Shown here in pieces: positions 30,006 to 37,275 of a DNA stretch of 37,275 nt. Source of the DNA: CAJAUT01 sp043809365 (lineage in GTDB: Bacteria > Patescibacteriota > Microgenomatia > UBA1400 > UBA12108). Under the pieces are notes generated by a model. It was not told where the DNA came from and did not search any database. It was given only the letters and a program-made list of their open reading frames with translations. The DNA is taken from NCBI GenBank assembly GCA_043809365.1, contig JAZDDW010000038.1, forward strand, positions 1-37,275, read 5' to 3'. Each line of letters opens with the position of its first letter. The stretch's first letter is position 1. Position numbers and translations under genes: made by a program.

Positions 30006-30983
30006 ATGAGAACGGATACTGGTGAGAGAATAGTCAAAATATTAACAGAAAAGGGCAGGGTGACTGCCAAGGAACTGGTCGACCTGTTGCATATTTCTAG
30101 ACAAGGCCTTTATTTACAAATCGCGAAGTTGAGAAGAGCGGGCCAAATCGCAAAAATAGGAAAGTCGCCTAGGGTTTATTATTTTATTCCCGATGTAAGA
30201 GAACAAAAAAAGGAATTTGTGTTAGACGAGAAAATTGTTGATTTCGTTAACGAGAGGTATTTGTACGTGAGTCCGCTGGGTGAAAAATTGGCAGGAATGG
30301 AGGGGTTTGAGGAATGGTGTCGAAAAACCGGCCAGGAAGTGGGGAAAACCGCACGTGAATACATGTTGACTCAACAAAAATATGATAAGTGGATCAGTGG
30401 GGGGGTGATTAGTGGGCTGGATAAACTAAAAAAAACATTTCCAATAGTATATTTAGACAAATTGTATTACTTGGACTTTTATAGTATCGAGAGATTTGGT
30501 AAAACGAAATTAGGACAGCTTCTGTTGTATGCCAAACAAAGCCAAAGTCGCGAAATTATTGCTGAATTGGTAGAGAGTGTGAGGGGAAAAGTGGGCCTGG
30601 TAATAAATAAACACCAGATCGATGGCGTGGAATTTGTGCCGCCAACGGTGCGGCGAGAAATGCAACTGATGAGCGAGCTGGAAAGAGGTCTGCGGTTGCC
30701 GCTAAGACTGATCAAAATTCGCAAGATTCGATCGGAATTGATGGTGCCACAAAAAACACTGAAAAGTTTGGCGGATAGGGTAGAAAATGCCGCCAAGACG
30801 ATGGTGGCAGAGAATGGTGGATCGTACAACAATGTGCTCTTGATCGATGATGCGGTGGGGAGTGGGGCGACGCTAAACGAGACGGCAAAACAACTACGAC
30901 AGCAAGGGGTGGTGCAGGGGAAAATAATAGGACTTGCGATTGTGGGGAGCTACAAGGGTTTTGATGTAATTAGCGAAGTGTAA
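30006..30983 (+). CDS. Winged-helix protein with C-terminal phosphoribosyltransferase domain
   Basis: Residues 1-60 form a winged helix (GRVTAKELVDLLHISRQGLY). Residues 70-180 are an unfamiliar helical region (GEKLAGMEGFEEWCRKTGQE). The last 130 residues resemble a type I phosphoribosyltransferase of the ComFC kind: VEFVPPTVRREMQLMSELER, LKSLADRVENAAKTM, and the PRPP-binding loop VLLIDDAVGSGATLNETA. B. subtilis PurR also joins a winged helix to a PRT fold, where PRPP acts as a signal, so a nucleotide- or PRPP-sensing regulator is possible. Enzyme activity is not excluded because the PRPP loop is intact. Confidence 0.8.
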   Translation: MRTDTGERIVKILTEKGRVTAKELVDLLHISRQGLYLQIAKLRRAGQIAKIGKSPRVYYFIPDVREQKKEFVLDEKIVDFVNERYLYVSPLGEKLAGMEGFEEWCRKTGQEVGKTAREYMLTQQKYDKWISGGVISGLDKLKKTFPIVYLDKLYYLDFYSIERFGKTKLGQLLLYAKQSQSREIIAELVESVRGKVGLVINKHQIDGVEFVPPTVRREMQLMSELERGLRLPLRLIKIRKIRSELMVPQKTLKSLADRVENAAKTMVAENGGSYNNVLLIDDAVGSGATLNETAKQLRQQGVVQGKIIGLAIVGSYKGFDVISEV

Positions 30984-31014
30984 TCACCCTACATCTCTGT
31001 GGAAATAGCTCGAA

Positions 31015-31090
31015 CTACAAGGCTACCGCGTCCGTCCGTAGCCGTAGGCGAAGGAGGAACACCTCCGGGGTGGAATGTAGCCATGGGGTT
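31015..31090. repeat. Hairpin-rich intergenic repeat
   Basis: GGCTAC (31021-31026) and GTAGCC (31038-31043) form a perfect stem; an outer ACAAGG/CCTTGT pair bounds the segment. ACACCTCCGGGGTGGAAT (31059-31076) matches 33245-33262 at 17 of 18 bases, so part of it is a dispersed repeat. It lies between convergent genes and could also aid termination. Confidence 0.5.
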
Positions 31091-31093
31091 ATT

Positions 31094-31813
31094 CTACCTT
31101 GTAAAACGCTCCAATTCTGACAAGAGGGTGGTTTTGAAATCTTTGATAATCATCCAGTGAGAGCGAGGGAGGAGATGTTTGAGTTGAGTATCAAAATTGA
31201 GGGTTGTACCCTCTAATAGTTTTTTAGCGGCAACTAGCTGTTTTTTGTCGGTCGGGGTAAGGAGATTCATCCGCAGTAAAATGTAAAGATCATAAAAATC
31301 GCGCGCCTTGGCTCGATCAAACAAAGCCGACAACTTGCCAGATACTAGAAAAGGATCAGTAACAGAGTAAAGAGAATAGGGGGGGAGATAATCATTTTGG
31401 ACTGCTCTAATTGTGCCCTCTGTATGGTTACGACGAAAGGAAATTTCAAACTTAATTTTAATAAGTTGGCCATATTGAGATGAGACAAAAACACCCAGAT
31501 AACCACCGGTGGTAGGCTTGCTCTCGGCAATGTCGAGCGTGGTTTCGTGCGAAAGCGAAAGGAGGGCGTTTTCGATCACAGATTCCCAGACCTTGACCTG
31601 ATGTAGATTGGTATCAAAATCAAGATCTTCAGAAAAACGTGGACTGCGATGAATGAGGCGGAGAGCGGTACCACCCTTGAAAAATAATTGATCACTAACT
31701 TTTTGCTGATACAAATGATTGAGAATCAGGTGTTGGAGATATTCACGATAAACGTTTTCGGGGAATGTTTGATATCTAGTTGTGAGGTCATTAAGAAATG
31801 ACTGTGAGAGCAT
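31094..31813 (-). CDS. AbiEii-like nucleotidyltransferase toxin
   Basis: The 239-aa protein has the nucleotidyltransferase motif of the AbiEii/AbiGii (MenT-like) family: FKGGTALRLIHRSPRFSEDL directly followed by DFD, which gives the GG...S and DxD signature. A later EISFRRN segment and FDRAKARDFYDLYILLRMN are also typical. Members inhibit growth by modifying tRNA or trapping nucleotides, and some protect against phage. It overlaps the upstream antitoxin gene by 23 bases, so the two are translated together. Confidence 0.88.
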   Translation of the reverse strand: MLSQSFLNDLTTRYQTFPENVYREYLQHLILNHLYQQKVSDQLFFKGGTALRLIHRSPRFSEDLDFDTNLHQVKVWESVIENALLSLSHETTLDIAESKPTTGGYLGVFVSSQYGQLIKIKFEISFRRNHTEGTIRAVQNDYLPPYSLYSVTDPFLVSGKLSALFDRAKARDFYDLYILLRMNLLTPTDKKQLVAAKKLLEGTTLNFDTQLKHLLPRSHWMIIKDFKTTLLSELERFTR

Positions 31814-32408
31814 TTGACTCCTGAAAATTTTTTAATAATTTGTAAAGAGAGGGCCTGGCAAAAAGAGATAAATAATGAGTAATTTTCGCCTGATCAAGGC
31901 CAGAAACATCGAGGCGTTCGTAGTGGCCACGTCTCCCCAGAGAGAGAAGATAAAGATAGTCGGCGACCGCCTTTTCTGGTTCGGCAATCAGATATGAGCG
32001 ATAATCTTGGGTAAGGGGAAGATATCCTGTGTAAGCGAGGGGGGGAATGGTGGTGTAGGAGTAGGTAATACCGGCCACCCCATATTCACGAGTAGTTTTG
32101 GGGGTAGCAGAGGTAATACTATAGATTGTTTCGGGGATGAGGTTATAGTGAGAGAGGGCGTATTCAAAAGAGAGATAGGAGGGAGAGTAGAGGCGATTGG
32201 CGATCTCAACGGTGCGAGCCGGGTCGGTGGCGAGCGTATAAAGCCCATTTTTGAGGCGGAGAAAGAGTTGGTCTTTAACGCCCTTTTGGAGGTAGTAGAG
32301 AGTAAGTCGAGGAGAGAGGAGGAGGAGGGAACTTAGGTCACGAGGACTAAAGATGGCTATCTGGCTATCTTTGATAATTTGGCGGATGATTAAGGGGGAG
32401 TATTTCAT
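31791..32408 (-). CDS. AbiEi-like antitoxin/regulator
   Basis: A 205-aa AbiEi-type protein. The N-terminal winged helix is in FSPRDLSSLLLLSPRLTLYY and LQKGVKDQLFLRLKNGLYTL; the C-terminal region has the family pattern SYLSFEYALSHYNLIPETIY, TSATPKTTREYG, and EPEKAVADYLYLL. AbiEi proteins bind their own promoter and counteract the AbiEii toxin in what was described as a type IV manner. A promoter with TTGACA and TATTCT is about 40-60 bases upstream. The toxin gene follows with overlap. This is a phage-defence or stability module. Confidence 0.85.
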   Translation of the reverse strand: MKYSPLIIRQIIKDSQIAIFSPRDLSSLLLLSPRLTLYYLQKGVKDQLFLRLKNGLYTLATDPARTVEIANRLYSPSYLSFEYALSHYNLIPETIYSITSATPKTTREYGVAGITYSYTTIPPLAYTGYLPLTQDYRSYLIAEPEKAVADYLYLLSLGRRGHYERLDVSGLDQAKITHYLSLFARPSLYKLLKNFQESNALTVIS

Positions 32409-32440
32409 TTTTTACAGTGATTATTGTAATATCTGAAATA

Positions 32441-32469
32441 AGAATAGAGGATGGGGGCGGGATTGTCAA
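32441..32469 (-). promoter_or_regulatory. Promoter of the AbiE-like operon
   Basis: On the minus strand TTGACA (32464-32469) is followed after 17 bases by TATTCT (32441-32446). The leader would be about 25-30 bases long, unlike the leaderless genes. Confidence 0.65.
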
Positions 32470-32880
32470 GGGTTTGTGATATATTGATAGATAGCCAGTG
32501 GTCACTAGATCGGCGTCGGACCCCAAGTACCGACATTTGAGAAGACCCGGCGTTTGTAAAATAACTACCCAGTCAGTGGCAGACGGAGTTACCAATGCGT
32601 AACTAGAAAGTGGGTGGAGACTGACTGGTTAAGCCGGAATGAGAGTTTGATTCTCTCTTGGCGGGGTCCAGTAACGAAAAAGTTGTTGAGTGGATGATGT
32701 GGCTAGAAAAATAAAATTAACATCAGCTACCATAGCCTAGGTACAAAAGTATGTGGGGTTGGTCAAGAAGGCGTGGATCCCCATGAGTCCCAAAGATCTA
32801 GCTAATCCATATAGTACACTGGCGAGTGAGATCAGGAAGTATGGGGTTGGGGTGGTGTAGTAAAGAGAATGATTAGGTGG
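32470..32880. other. Long intergenic region with a possible structured RNA
   Basis: No convincing gene. A nested set of inverted repeats spans 32518-32669 (see the separate entry). Beyond it (32737-32880), the minus strand has a short open stretch without start that reads YFLISLASVLYGLARSLG, then LMGIHAFLTNP, perhaps a remnant of a membrane protein; support is weak. Confidence 0.4.
32518..32669 (+). ncRNA. Candidate structured RNA or folded DNA element, strand uncertain
   Basis: Outer stem GGACCCC (32518-32524) with GGGGTCC (32663-32669). Inside it, CCAGTCAGT (32569-32577) pairs with ACTGACTGG (32620-32628), enclosing AGTTAC (32587) with GTAACT (32599). A third stem, GAGAG (32641) with CTCTC (32653), has a seven-base loop TTTGATT and is extended by GCC/GGC. 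The last arm resembles a tRNA T-arm but lacks the C of TTC and is five bases away from the outer stem, so it is not a standard tRNA. The identity is unknown. Confidence 0.4.
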
Positions 32881-32883
32881 GTC

Positions 32884-32913
32884 TTGACATCTATGTGTCG
32901 TATATGACACAAT
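32884..32913 (+). promoter_or_regulatory. Promoter and operator of the XRE gene (leaderless)
   Basis: TTGACA (32884-32889), 18 bases ending TGA, CACAAT (32908-32913), six bases, ATG 32920. The dyad TGTGTC (32894-32899) and GACACA (32906-32911) lies between the two promoter elements and is a probable binding site for the encoded regulator. Confidence 0.6.
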
Positions 32914-32919
32914 AGTTAT

Positions 32920-33237
32920 ATGAGGAAAATTGTTATTGTAGATAAAAGATCTGCAAAATTGAAGAAATTAGCAATTACTCTGGAAGAATTTAACAAGGAC
33001 GTAACCTCCGAGGAATGGAAAATTATTGAGGCGGAGAAAAAATATTATGAGGTGGCAGTAGCTCTACGACGTAAAAGAAATAAACTAGGACTAACCCAGG
33101 ACAAATTGGCTAAAATGGCCAAGATCCCGCGAGCGACAATAGCCAAGGTAGAATCGGGCGCGCGCAATGCCACCCTACGGACCCTGATGGCGATGGCCGA
33201 GTCGATGGGGGGAAGACTGGAAATCAGATTGGGGTAG
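32920..33237 (+). CDS. XRE-family regulator, HigA-like
   Basis: A 105-aa protein with a C-terminal helix-turn-helix: VALRRKRNKLGLTQDKLAKM, then AKIPRATIAKVESGARNATL and LRTLMAMAESMGGRLEIRL. The N-terminal 50 residues (LKKLAITLEEFNKDVTSEEW) are helical and resemble the toxin-binding part of HigA-type antitoxins. No toxin gene is adjacent on either side, so it is either an orphan antitoxin or a simple regulator. A dyad in its promoter suggests self-repression. Confidence 0.85.
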   Translation: MRKIVIVDKRSAKLKKLAITLEEFNKDVTSEEWKIIEAEKKYYEVAVALRRKRNKLGLTQDKLAKMAKIPRATIAKVESGARNATLRTLMAMAESMGGRLEIRLG

Positions 33238-33311
33238 CTAGACTACACCTCTGGGGTGGAATATTAAATTTGGTTACTCTGGGCGGGGTCGTCTGCGCAG
33301 GCGGGTTGGTG

Positions 33312-33320
33312 TGGTAGAAT
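33312..33320 (+). promoter_or_regulatory. Extended -10 promoter of the 1149-aa gene (leaderless)
   Basis: TGG-TAGAAT, six bases, ATG 33327. There is no Shine-Dalgarno and no clear -35. Confidence 0.6.
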
Positions 33321-33326
33321 TGGGGC

Positions 33327-36300
33327 ATGGTTGTTGACTCAGGTGGAATAAGTGATGGGAAGCCGGAAATGGAACCTGGAAGGGGGGAGAGAAGGAGTGG
33401 GAAAGGTGGGAGCAATAAAAAAGAGTCTCCAACGACGTTTGTAGAAGGACTAATAACCCTGTTTAAGCTGAGATTCTTGAAGATGGTTAGGGGAGTGGGG
33501 GGGGTCGATAAGGATGCGCTGGAGAATTTAGAGGAGAGATTGAATGATCCAGACTTCGAGGTGAAGAGTGGGGCAGAGGGAGAGTTGAGAGAGCTGTTTA
33601 AAAAAGCATTGGAGATTGATGAAGTAAGTTCCAGGGATGTGACCTTGGAATCAGTGTTGGAGAGTGGGGGAGAAACGAGGAATGAGGTTATAGGTTTGGC
33701 AAAAATGGTAGACGAGCGACTTCCAAAAATAAGAGAGTTGGGAATAGGGGCAGATAAAGCAGACATTAAAGCGTTAGAAGCAACTCTCCTAGAGATCGCA
33801 GAGAAAACTAAGGTTGAGTTGCCCAAAGATCAGAAAGAGCAAGTGGAGATAATGGTAAACCGAGAAATTGGCTACATCCGGGAACTAAAAGATCGGTTGA
33901 AACTTGCGGAGCATCGGGAAAGTATTCAGAGATTGGTGGCAGATAAAAATGAGACGGAGCGGACCAACTTAAAGAGCTATGTCTTGGAGACGGAAGATTT
34001 TAAAGATAAAGCAGAAAGAAAAGAGGAGGATAGGGTGTGGTTGGTGAGGCGTGGGGGTAATAAAGAAGAGAATCAGAAACAAGTAGACGCTTTTGTGGCA
34101 GAAGTGAAGAGAGATTTTGGGGGTGAGGTATTAGAAGATTTGAGCGAAGAGGCGTTAATGAAGAAGTTTTTGAGAGCGAAAGATATGACTCGCTACCGCT
34201 ACGGTGGGGTCGAAGAACAAGAAAAAGCTTACGAGTTAGGTATGGGGACCTCATTTGTGTACGGTGACGTGTTGGCGAGACAAATTGCGGAGCGAGTTGC
34301 AAAAAAATTGGGAGCGAAAGAGGGAAAGGCAAGGGAACTGTTAGAGGATTATGTGAGAGTAGAAGTAATGGAGTCGTTGCAGGAAGTGTGGGCAAAAGCG
34401 GATAGAAAAATGACGGTTGAACAAGCGTTAATGGAGGCCAAGATAGGGTTGGGAGCTTATGGGGGTGCCGAGGGACAAGGGGCCGCACAAAGATTGGGAG
34501 TGGAAACAGAGAGACGAGCGAAGACCCAAGGGATGATAGATGAGATTGAAACAGCATTTGGTGGCTATGGTCGTCAAAGGGGGAGTGGCTTGGGGAAGTG
34601 GCGAGGAATGTTTGAGGAACATGGAGTGGGGGCGGGAGATATGTACGACTTGATGGCAAATGTACAAAGATCTCATGCGAGCGATGTTGAAGGAAGGAGG
34701 GTGGAGTTTGTGAAGCTGATGGGAGAACGACACGGTTTTGAAGCAGAGGAGGCGGGGAAAATATATGAGGCTTTTAAAGATGAAAGGGGCAAAGAGCACT
34801 ATGGACGCTTAAAAGAATTATTAGATAAGGAAAATTACGCGGCATATACCAGAGAACTAATGGCTTACTTGTATGGAGTGGGTTTGCGAGAGGGACAGCG
34901 AGATATTTACCTAACTAGTTTGATGACCGAGGCACGGGCGATCCTGTCACAATTGGAGGATAAGTCGTATTTAGGGTTGTTTGACGCTTTTGAAAAAGTG
35001 ATGATTTTTCACGATTCATTTGGGTCTATGAGTGGCATGGAAGATTATGCGAGACTAACAAAGATGATGGGGGTGGAGCCATTTCAATCCTTTATGGAGA
35101 AGAATGCGGAAACTTTGGGAGTGGGGGTAGAGTTAGATGGCAAAAAGACTACTTTGGCGCCGTGGCAGTTTAGAGATATGTTGGAAGAAGAGGGCTGGGC
35201 TAAGAGAATGCATTATCGAAACTTAACTGAAACAGATGACTTATATAGAGAAATGATTGTGAGTCAACTAAAGGGGCAAAGTTGTAAGGTCACAGAGGGC
35301 GGAGTTATCATAAATATGAAGGGAGAGGAGATTGGAAAACTGAGCGACGCTGTTAAAATTATCGGTGAGGATGGTAAAGCGGGAGAGATGAGGATTGATG
35401 TCTTGTCAAATAAAAATTTGTGGATGGTGGGGGTAGGGCATGCGTATTGGCAGGCTTCAGGGACATGGGCGCAGGTATTAGACGACGTAAAAGTGTCAAA
35501 GTCAGTAGAAAACAAGGATTTATTAGGATTGCTCAAGATTAGGCGTTATGCGGAGGAATACGGATTTTTGGACACATCGTTACTCGAGGCGCTGAGCGTA
35601 GATGGATTGATTTACTCGTTTGAGAACTATAAGGGATTAGTAAAGAAAGGGATAACCAAACTAATGATGGAGGCGGGAGTAGAGAAGGGATTGGCAGCAC
35701 AAGCAGGAGAGATGATTGAGGGACACATAAAGAATGTGAGGCAGATTAGGGACGAGAAGTTTTTAACCAATTATCTGTCGGCAGATGACGTGAGATTATT
35801 GGGGAAGGAAACATTGAGTTTCGAAGAGGCAAAAACCGAGTTTTTGCGACGGCAGAGCGAGAGTGGTAAGTCTGTAGATTGGGGGAATTTGTCGAAAGAG
35901 AAACAAGCACAATATACAAAACAAATTGAAATAATGCGGAAACGATATGAAAAACAGAAGTTTACCGCAAAAGAGCGACAAATGTTGGCAGCAGTGGATT
36001 GGGAGAAGGTAAATGCTAAGCTGGGAGGAAAATTAGGAAGAGAAATTGGTGGAAAGAACCTAGAGGACTTTATGAAAAATTTTTCATTTAATAAATTAAC
36101 GACATATCGTGAGTTGAGAGCCACTGACTTTGCGGATTTTGGTAACTACAATGTCAAAATGGAGAAAGTGATTGGAGCTTTTAAGTCCGGGTTTAAAAAC
36201 GGGATAACTCCGGCGATGGTGGAGGCACTGGGGGTGATGACGGGATATGATCCCTGGGCATCAAGTGGGTACGATCGATTTGCAAAAAAATTGTTGGAAG

Positions 36301-36776
36301 TTGTGTATGACTTAAGAAGGAAGAAGGTGGGCAAGTTTGTTCAACCAGGGGTGAAGATGTTTAAAGATCCCGAATCAGACTGGGGTGCTTTTGAGTACCT
36401 AAAAGGGAAGTCTGACTGGAACCTAAATGGAGAGGTGATGGACAATGGCGAGTATATGGTGGATGAGAATGGATATTGGGTGCCGGCTTCAATGGACGAG
36501 ACAATGTTGTGGAATGAAAGCATACTGGAACACAATAAGTTTATGAAGTCGTTGGGTTTGACTGATGTGGAGTACGCCATGAGGTTCGCTGTGAACAATG
36601 GGGTGATAACTAGAGGAGAAATGGAGAAGTTTTTGGAGAAGCGATACGGACCCAAGCTGTGGCGATGGATGAGGCGAAATCTGTGGGTTAATGACCCGTG
36701 GTTTATTTGGGACGCGATGGTGAGCGAGGGAGAAAAAACACTCGGCGCCGTGATTAAGAGAATATTTAGTGACTAG
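33327..36776 (+). CDS. Large hypothetical protein, 1149 aa
   Basis: I do not recognise a family. The protein is highly charged, mostly helical, and lacks clear membrane segments or a signal peptide. The N-terminus is Gly/Arg/Lys-rich and probably disordered (RGERRSGKGGSNKKESP). Residues about 50-330 are dominated by Glu/Lys/Arg helices that may form coiled coils (KAERKEEDRVWLVRRGGNKE). The remaining two thirds contain Trp/Tyr-rich segments (WVPASMDETMLWNESI; KLWRWMRRNLWVNDPWFIW at the end) and look globular. No nucleotide-binding motif is visible. Position next to T4SS genes and a membrane protein suggests an effector, scaffold or relaxase-like partner, but nothing in the sequence proves that. 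Translation probably starts leaderless. Confidence 0.8.
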   Translation: MVVDSGGISDGKPEMEPGRGERRSGKGGSNKKESPTTFVEGLITLFKLRFLKMVRGVGGVDKDALENLEERLNDPDFEVKSGAEGELRELFKKALEIDEVSSRDVTLESVLESGGETRNEVIGLAKMVDERLPKIRELGIGADKADIKALEATLLEIAEKTKVELPKDQKEQVEIMVNREIGYIRELKDRLKLAEHRESIQRLVADKNETERTNLKSYVLETEDFKDKAERKEEDRVWLVRRGGNKEENQKQVDAFVAEVKRDFGGEVLEDLSEEALMKKFLRAKDMTRYRYGGVEEQEKAYELGMGTSFVYGDVLARQIAERVAKKLGAKEGKARELLEDYVRVEVMESLQEVWAKADRKMTVEQALMEAKIGLGAYGGAEGQGAAQRLGVETERRAKTQGMIDEIETAFGGYGRQRGSGLGKWRGMFEEHGVGAGDMYDLMANVQRSHASDVEGRRVEFVKLMGERHGFEAEEAGKIYEAFKDERGKEHYGRLKELLDKENYAAYTRELMAYLYGVGLREGQRDIYLTSLMTEARAILSQLEDKSYLGLFDAFEKVMIFHDSFGSMSGMEDYARLTKMMGVEPFQSFMEKNAETLGVGVELDGKKTTLAPWQFRDMLEEEGWAKRMHYRNLTETDDLYREMIVSQLKGQSCKVTEGGVIINMKGEEIGKLSDAVKIIGEDGKAGEMRIDVLSNKNLWMVGVGHAYWQASGTWAQVLDDVKVSKSVENKDLLGLLKIRRYAEEYGFLDTSLLEALSVDGLIYSFENYKGLVKKGITKLMMEAGVEKGLAAQAGEMIEGHIKNVRQIRDEKFLTNYLSADDVRLLGKETLSFEEAKTEFLRRQSESGKSVDWGNLSKEKQAQYTKQIEIMRKRYEKQKFTAKERQMLAAVDWEKVNAKLGGKLGREIGGKNLEDFMKNFSFNKLTTYRELRATDFADFGNYNVKMEKVIGAFKSGFKNGITPAMVEALGVMTGYDPWASSGYDRFAKKLLEVVYDLRRKKVGKFVQPGVKMFKDPESDWGAFEYLKGKSDWNLNGEVMDNGEYMVDENGYWVPASMDETMLWNESILEHNKFMKSLGLTDVEYAMRFAVNNGVITRGEMEKFLEKRYGPKLWRWMRRNLWVNDPWFIWDAMVSEGEKTLGAVIKRIFSD

Positions 36777-36783
36777 AAGTTGA

Positions 36784-37275
36784 TTAGCCTGAGTCTTGGC
36801 TGGTAGGTGCTGTGGGTTGTTGGGCATCAGGGCCCCTGATTTGTTTGCCAAGGAGAGCAGCTTGACGTTGGGCTTGGTGTTCTGCACGGATTCCACCGAT
36901 TGTGGCTTTAATCGGCCAGATACCAACTTGGCTTCCGGCACCGATATTGGCTAAGGCCTCGGCGGTGTAGGGGGATTCTTTGATTTGGAGCCAGTCTTGG
37001 GCCATCTTGACGGCGGCGGGGGTCATGAGGAAGACGATAAAGCCGATGATGGTGAGAATATCCTGGGCGTTAAAGTCGATGTTGCCAGTTAAAGTAAAGG
37101 GTGGCATCCAAATCTTGCCGGTACCATCTTTCCACAGTCCGCCGTAGCCAGTGTAAAATTCGTGGTTTTGGTCAATGCCAAAGGGGTTGGCGTTGGTAGT
37201 GTTGGCGGTATGAAAGATCGTGGACTTGGTGGGGTCACCAACCAAAATCGCCGAGAAAATAAACATGGCGGCGGC
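36784..37275 (-). CDS. Membrane protein, C-terminal part (runs off the window)
   Basis: The minus-strand frame is open to the end of the window; only about 164 codons are seen and the Met at 37266 is probably internal. It has a hydrophobic segment at the visible start (MFIFSAILV), an outside-like loop rich in Gly/Asn/Tyr (HEFYTGYGGLWKDGTGKIW), a second membrane segment (DILTIIGFIVFLMTPAAV), and a hydrophilic C-terminus with Gln and Pro (EHQAQRQAALLGKQIRGPDA). The layout resembles CPR T4SS-associated polytopic proteins (VirB6/TrbL-like), but the family cannot be settled from this piece. It is convergent with the 1149-aa gene, with 7 bases between. Confidence 0.6.
   Translation of the reverse strand, partial: AAAMFIFSAILVGDPTKSTIFHTANTTNANPFGIDQNHEFYTGYGGLWKDGTGKIWMPPFTLTGNIDFNAQDILTIIGFIVFLMTPAAVKMAQDWLQIKESPYTAEALANIGAGSQVGIWPIKATIGGIRAEHQAQRQAALLGKQIRGPDAQQPTAPTSQDSG

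Noticed and set aside
32631..32670. tRNA gene suggested by a T-arm-like hairpin and a 3' TCCA
   Set aside because: The loop reads TTTGATT rather than TTCRANT, five bases separate the arm from the closing stem, and no D-arm or anticodon arm of normal size can be drawn.
32737..32880. Small membrane protein gene on the minus strand
   Set aside because: There is no start codon in a sensible place, no ribosome-binding site, and the frame runs into the XRE promoter; at most it is a remnant.
1..37275. Alternative genetic code with TGA recoded
   Set aside because: TGA ends several genes at conserved C-termini (for example the TrmB gene at 8403 and vapC at 9032), so it acts as a stop.

Overview
The window looks like chromosomal DNA of a Patescibacteria (CPR) bacterium, probably near Microgenomates or Katanobacteria, though that placement is inference. 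The evidence is a DUF4012 protein, a gram-positive-style type IV secretion (T4SS) set with PrgI- and VirB4/TraC-like proteins, several TrmB-type regulators, Fic proteins, small toxin-antitoxin modules, compact gene packing and many short repeats. TGA is read as stop throughout, which argues against the code-4/25 lineages Gracilibacteria and Absconditabacteria.

Layout. 1-0.9 kb: 3' end of valS and a coupled small gene. 0.9-10.1 kb: accessory region with two Fic proteins, three complete TrmB-like regulators and one stand-alone TrmB sensor domain, an Ntn-hydrolase, an alpha/beta hydrolase, a frameshifted EamA transporter, a VapBC-like pair and an atypical 2-hydroxyacid dehydrogenase. 10.1-14.3 kb: antitoxin remnant, TPR protein, ribosomal protein L25 and a 905-aa DUF4012 protein. 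14.6-18.1 kb: RNase H-like protein, a polysaccharide flippase, an unknown 114-aa gene and an O-antigen ligase-like protein. 18.1-22.8 kb: the classical origin region jag-yidC-yidD-rnpA-rpmH / dnaA-oriC-dnaN; rpmH (44 aa) is short but clear. 22.7-29.9 kb: minus-strand T4SS operon: VirB4-like ATPase, TraC-like protein, PrgI protein, an Ig-like lipoprotein or anchor, and a VirB6-like protein with a CHAP-like tail. 30-33.2 kb: winged-helix/phosphoribosyltransferase fusion, AbiEi/AbiEii-like pair, a structured intergenic region and an orphan XRE regulator. 33.3-37.3 kb: an 1149-aa unknown protein and the C-terminus of a membrane protein running off the window.

Three themes cut across the genes. 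First, at least ten genes have a -10-like hexamer exactly six bases before the start codon, often with an upstream TGN, which predicts leaderless mRNAs. Second, the DNA is full of two kinds of small repeats, often inside genes and in frame: short tandem arrays of 7-8 bp units, and a 60-85 bp palindromic element with 13-bp terminal inverted repeats. Third, in two places (vapBC after a TrmB gene; the 114-aa gene after the O-antigen ligase gene) a small gene unit sits between a host gene's 3' end and a second, displaced copy of that same 3' end. This suggests small cassettes inserting at gene 3' termini. It is the most unusual pattern seen and it remains an inference.
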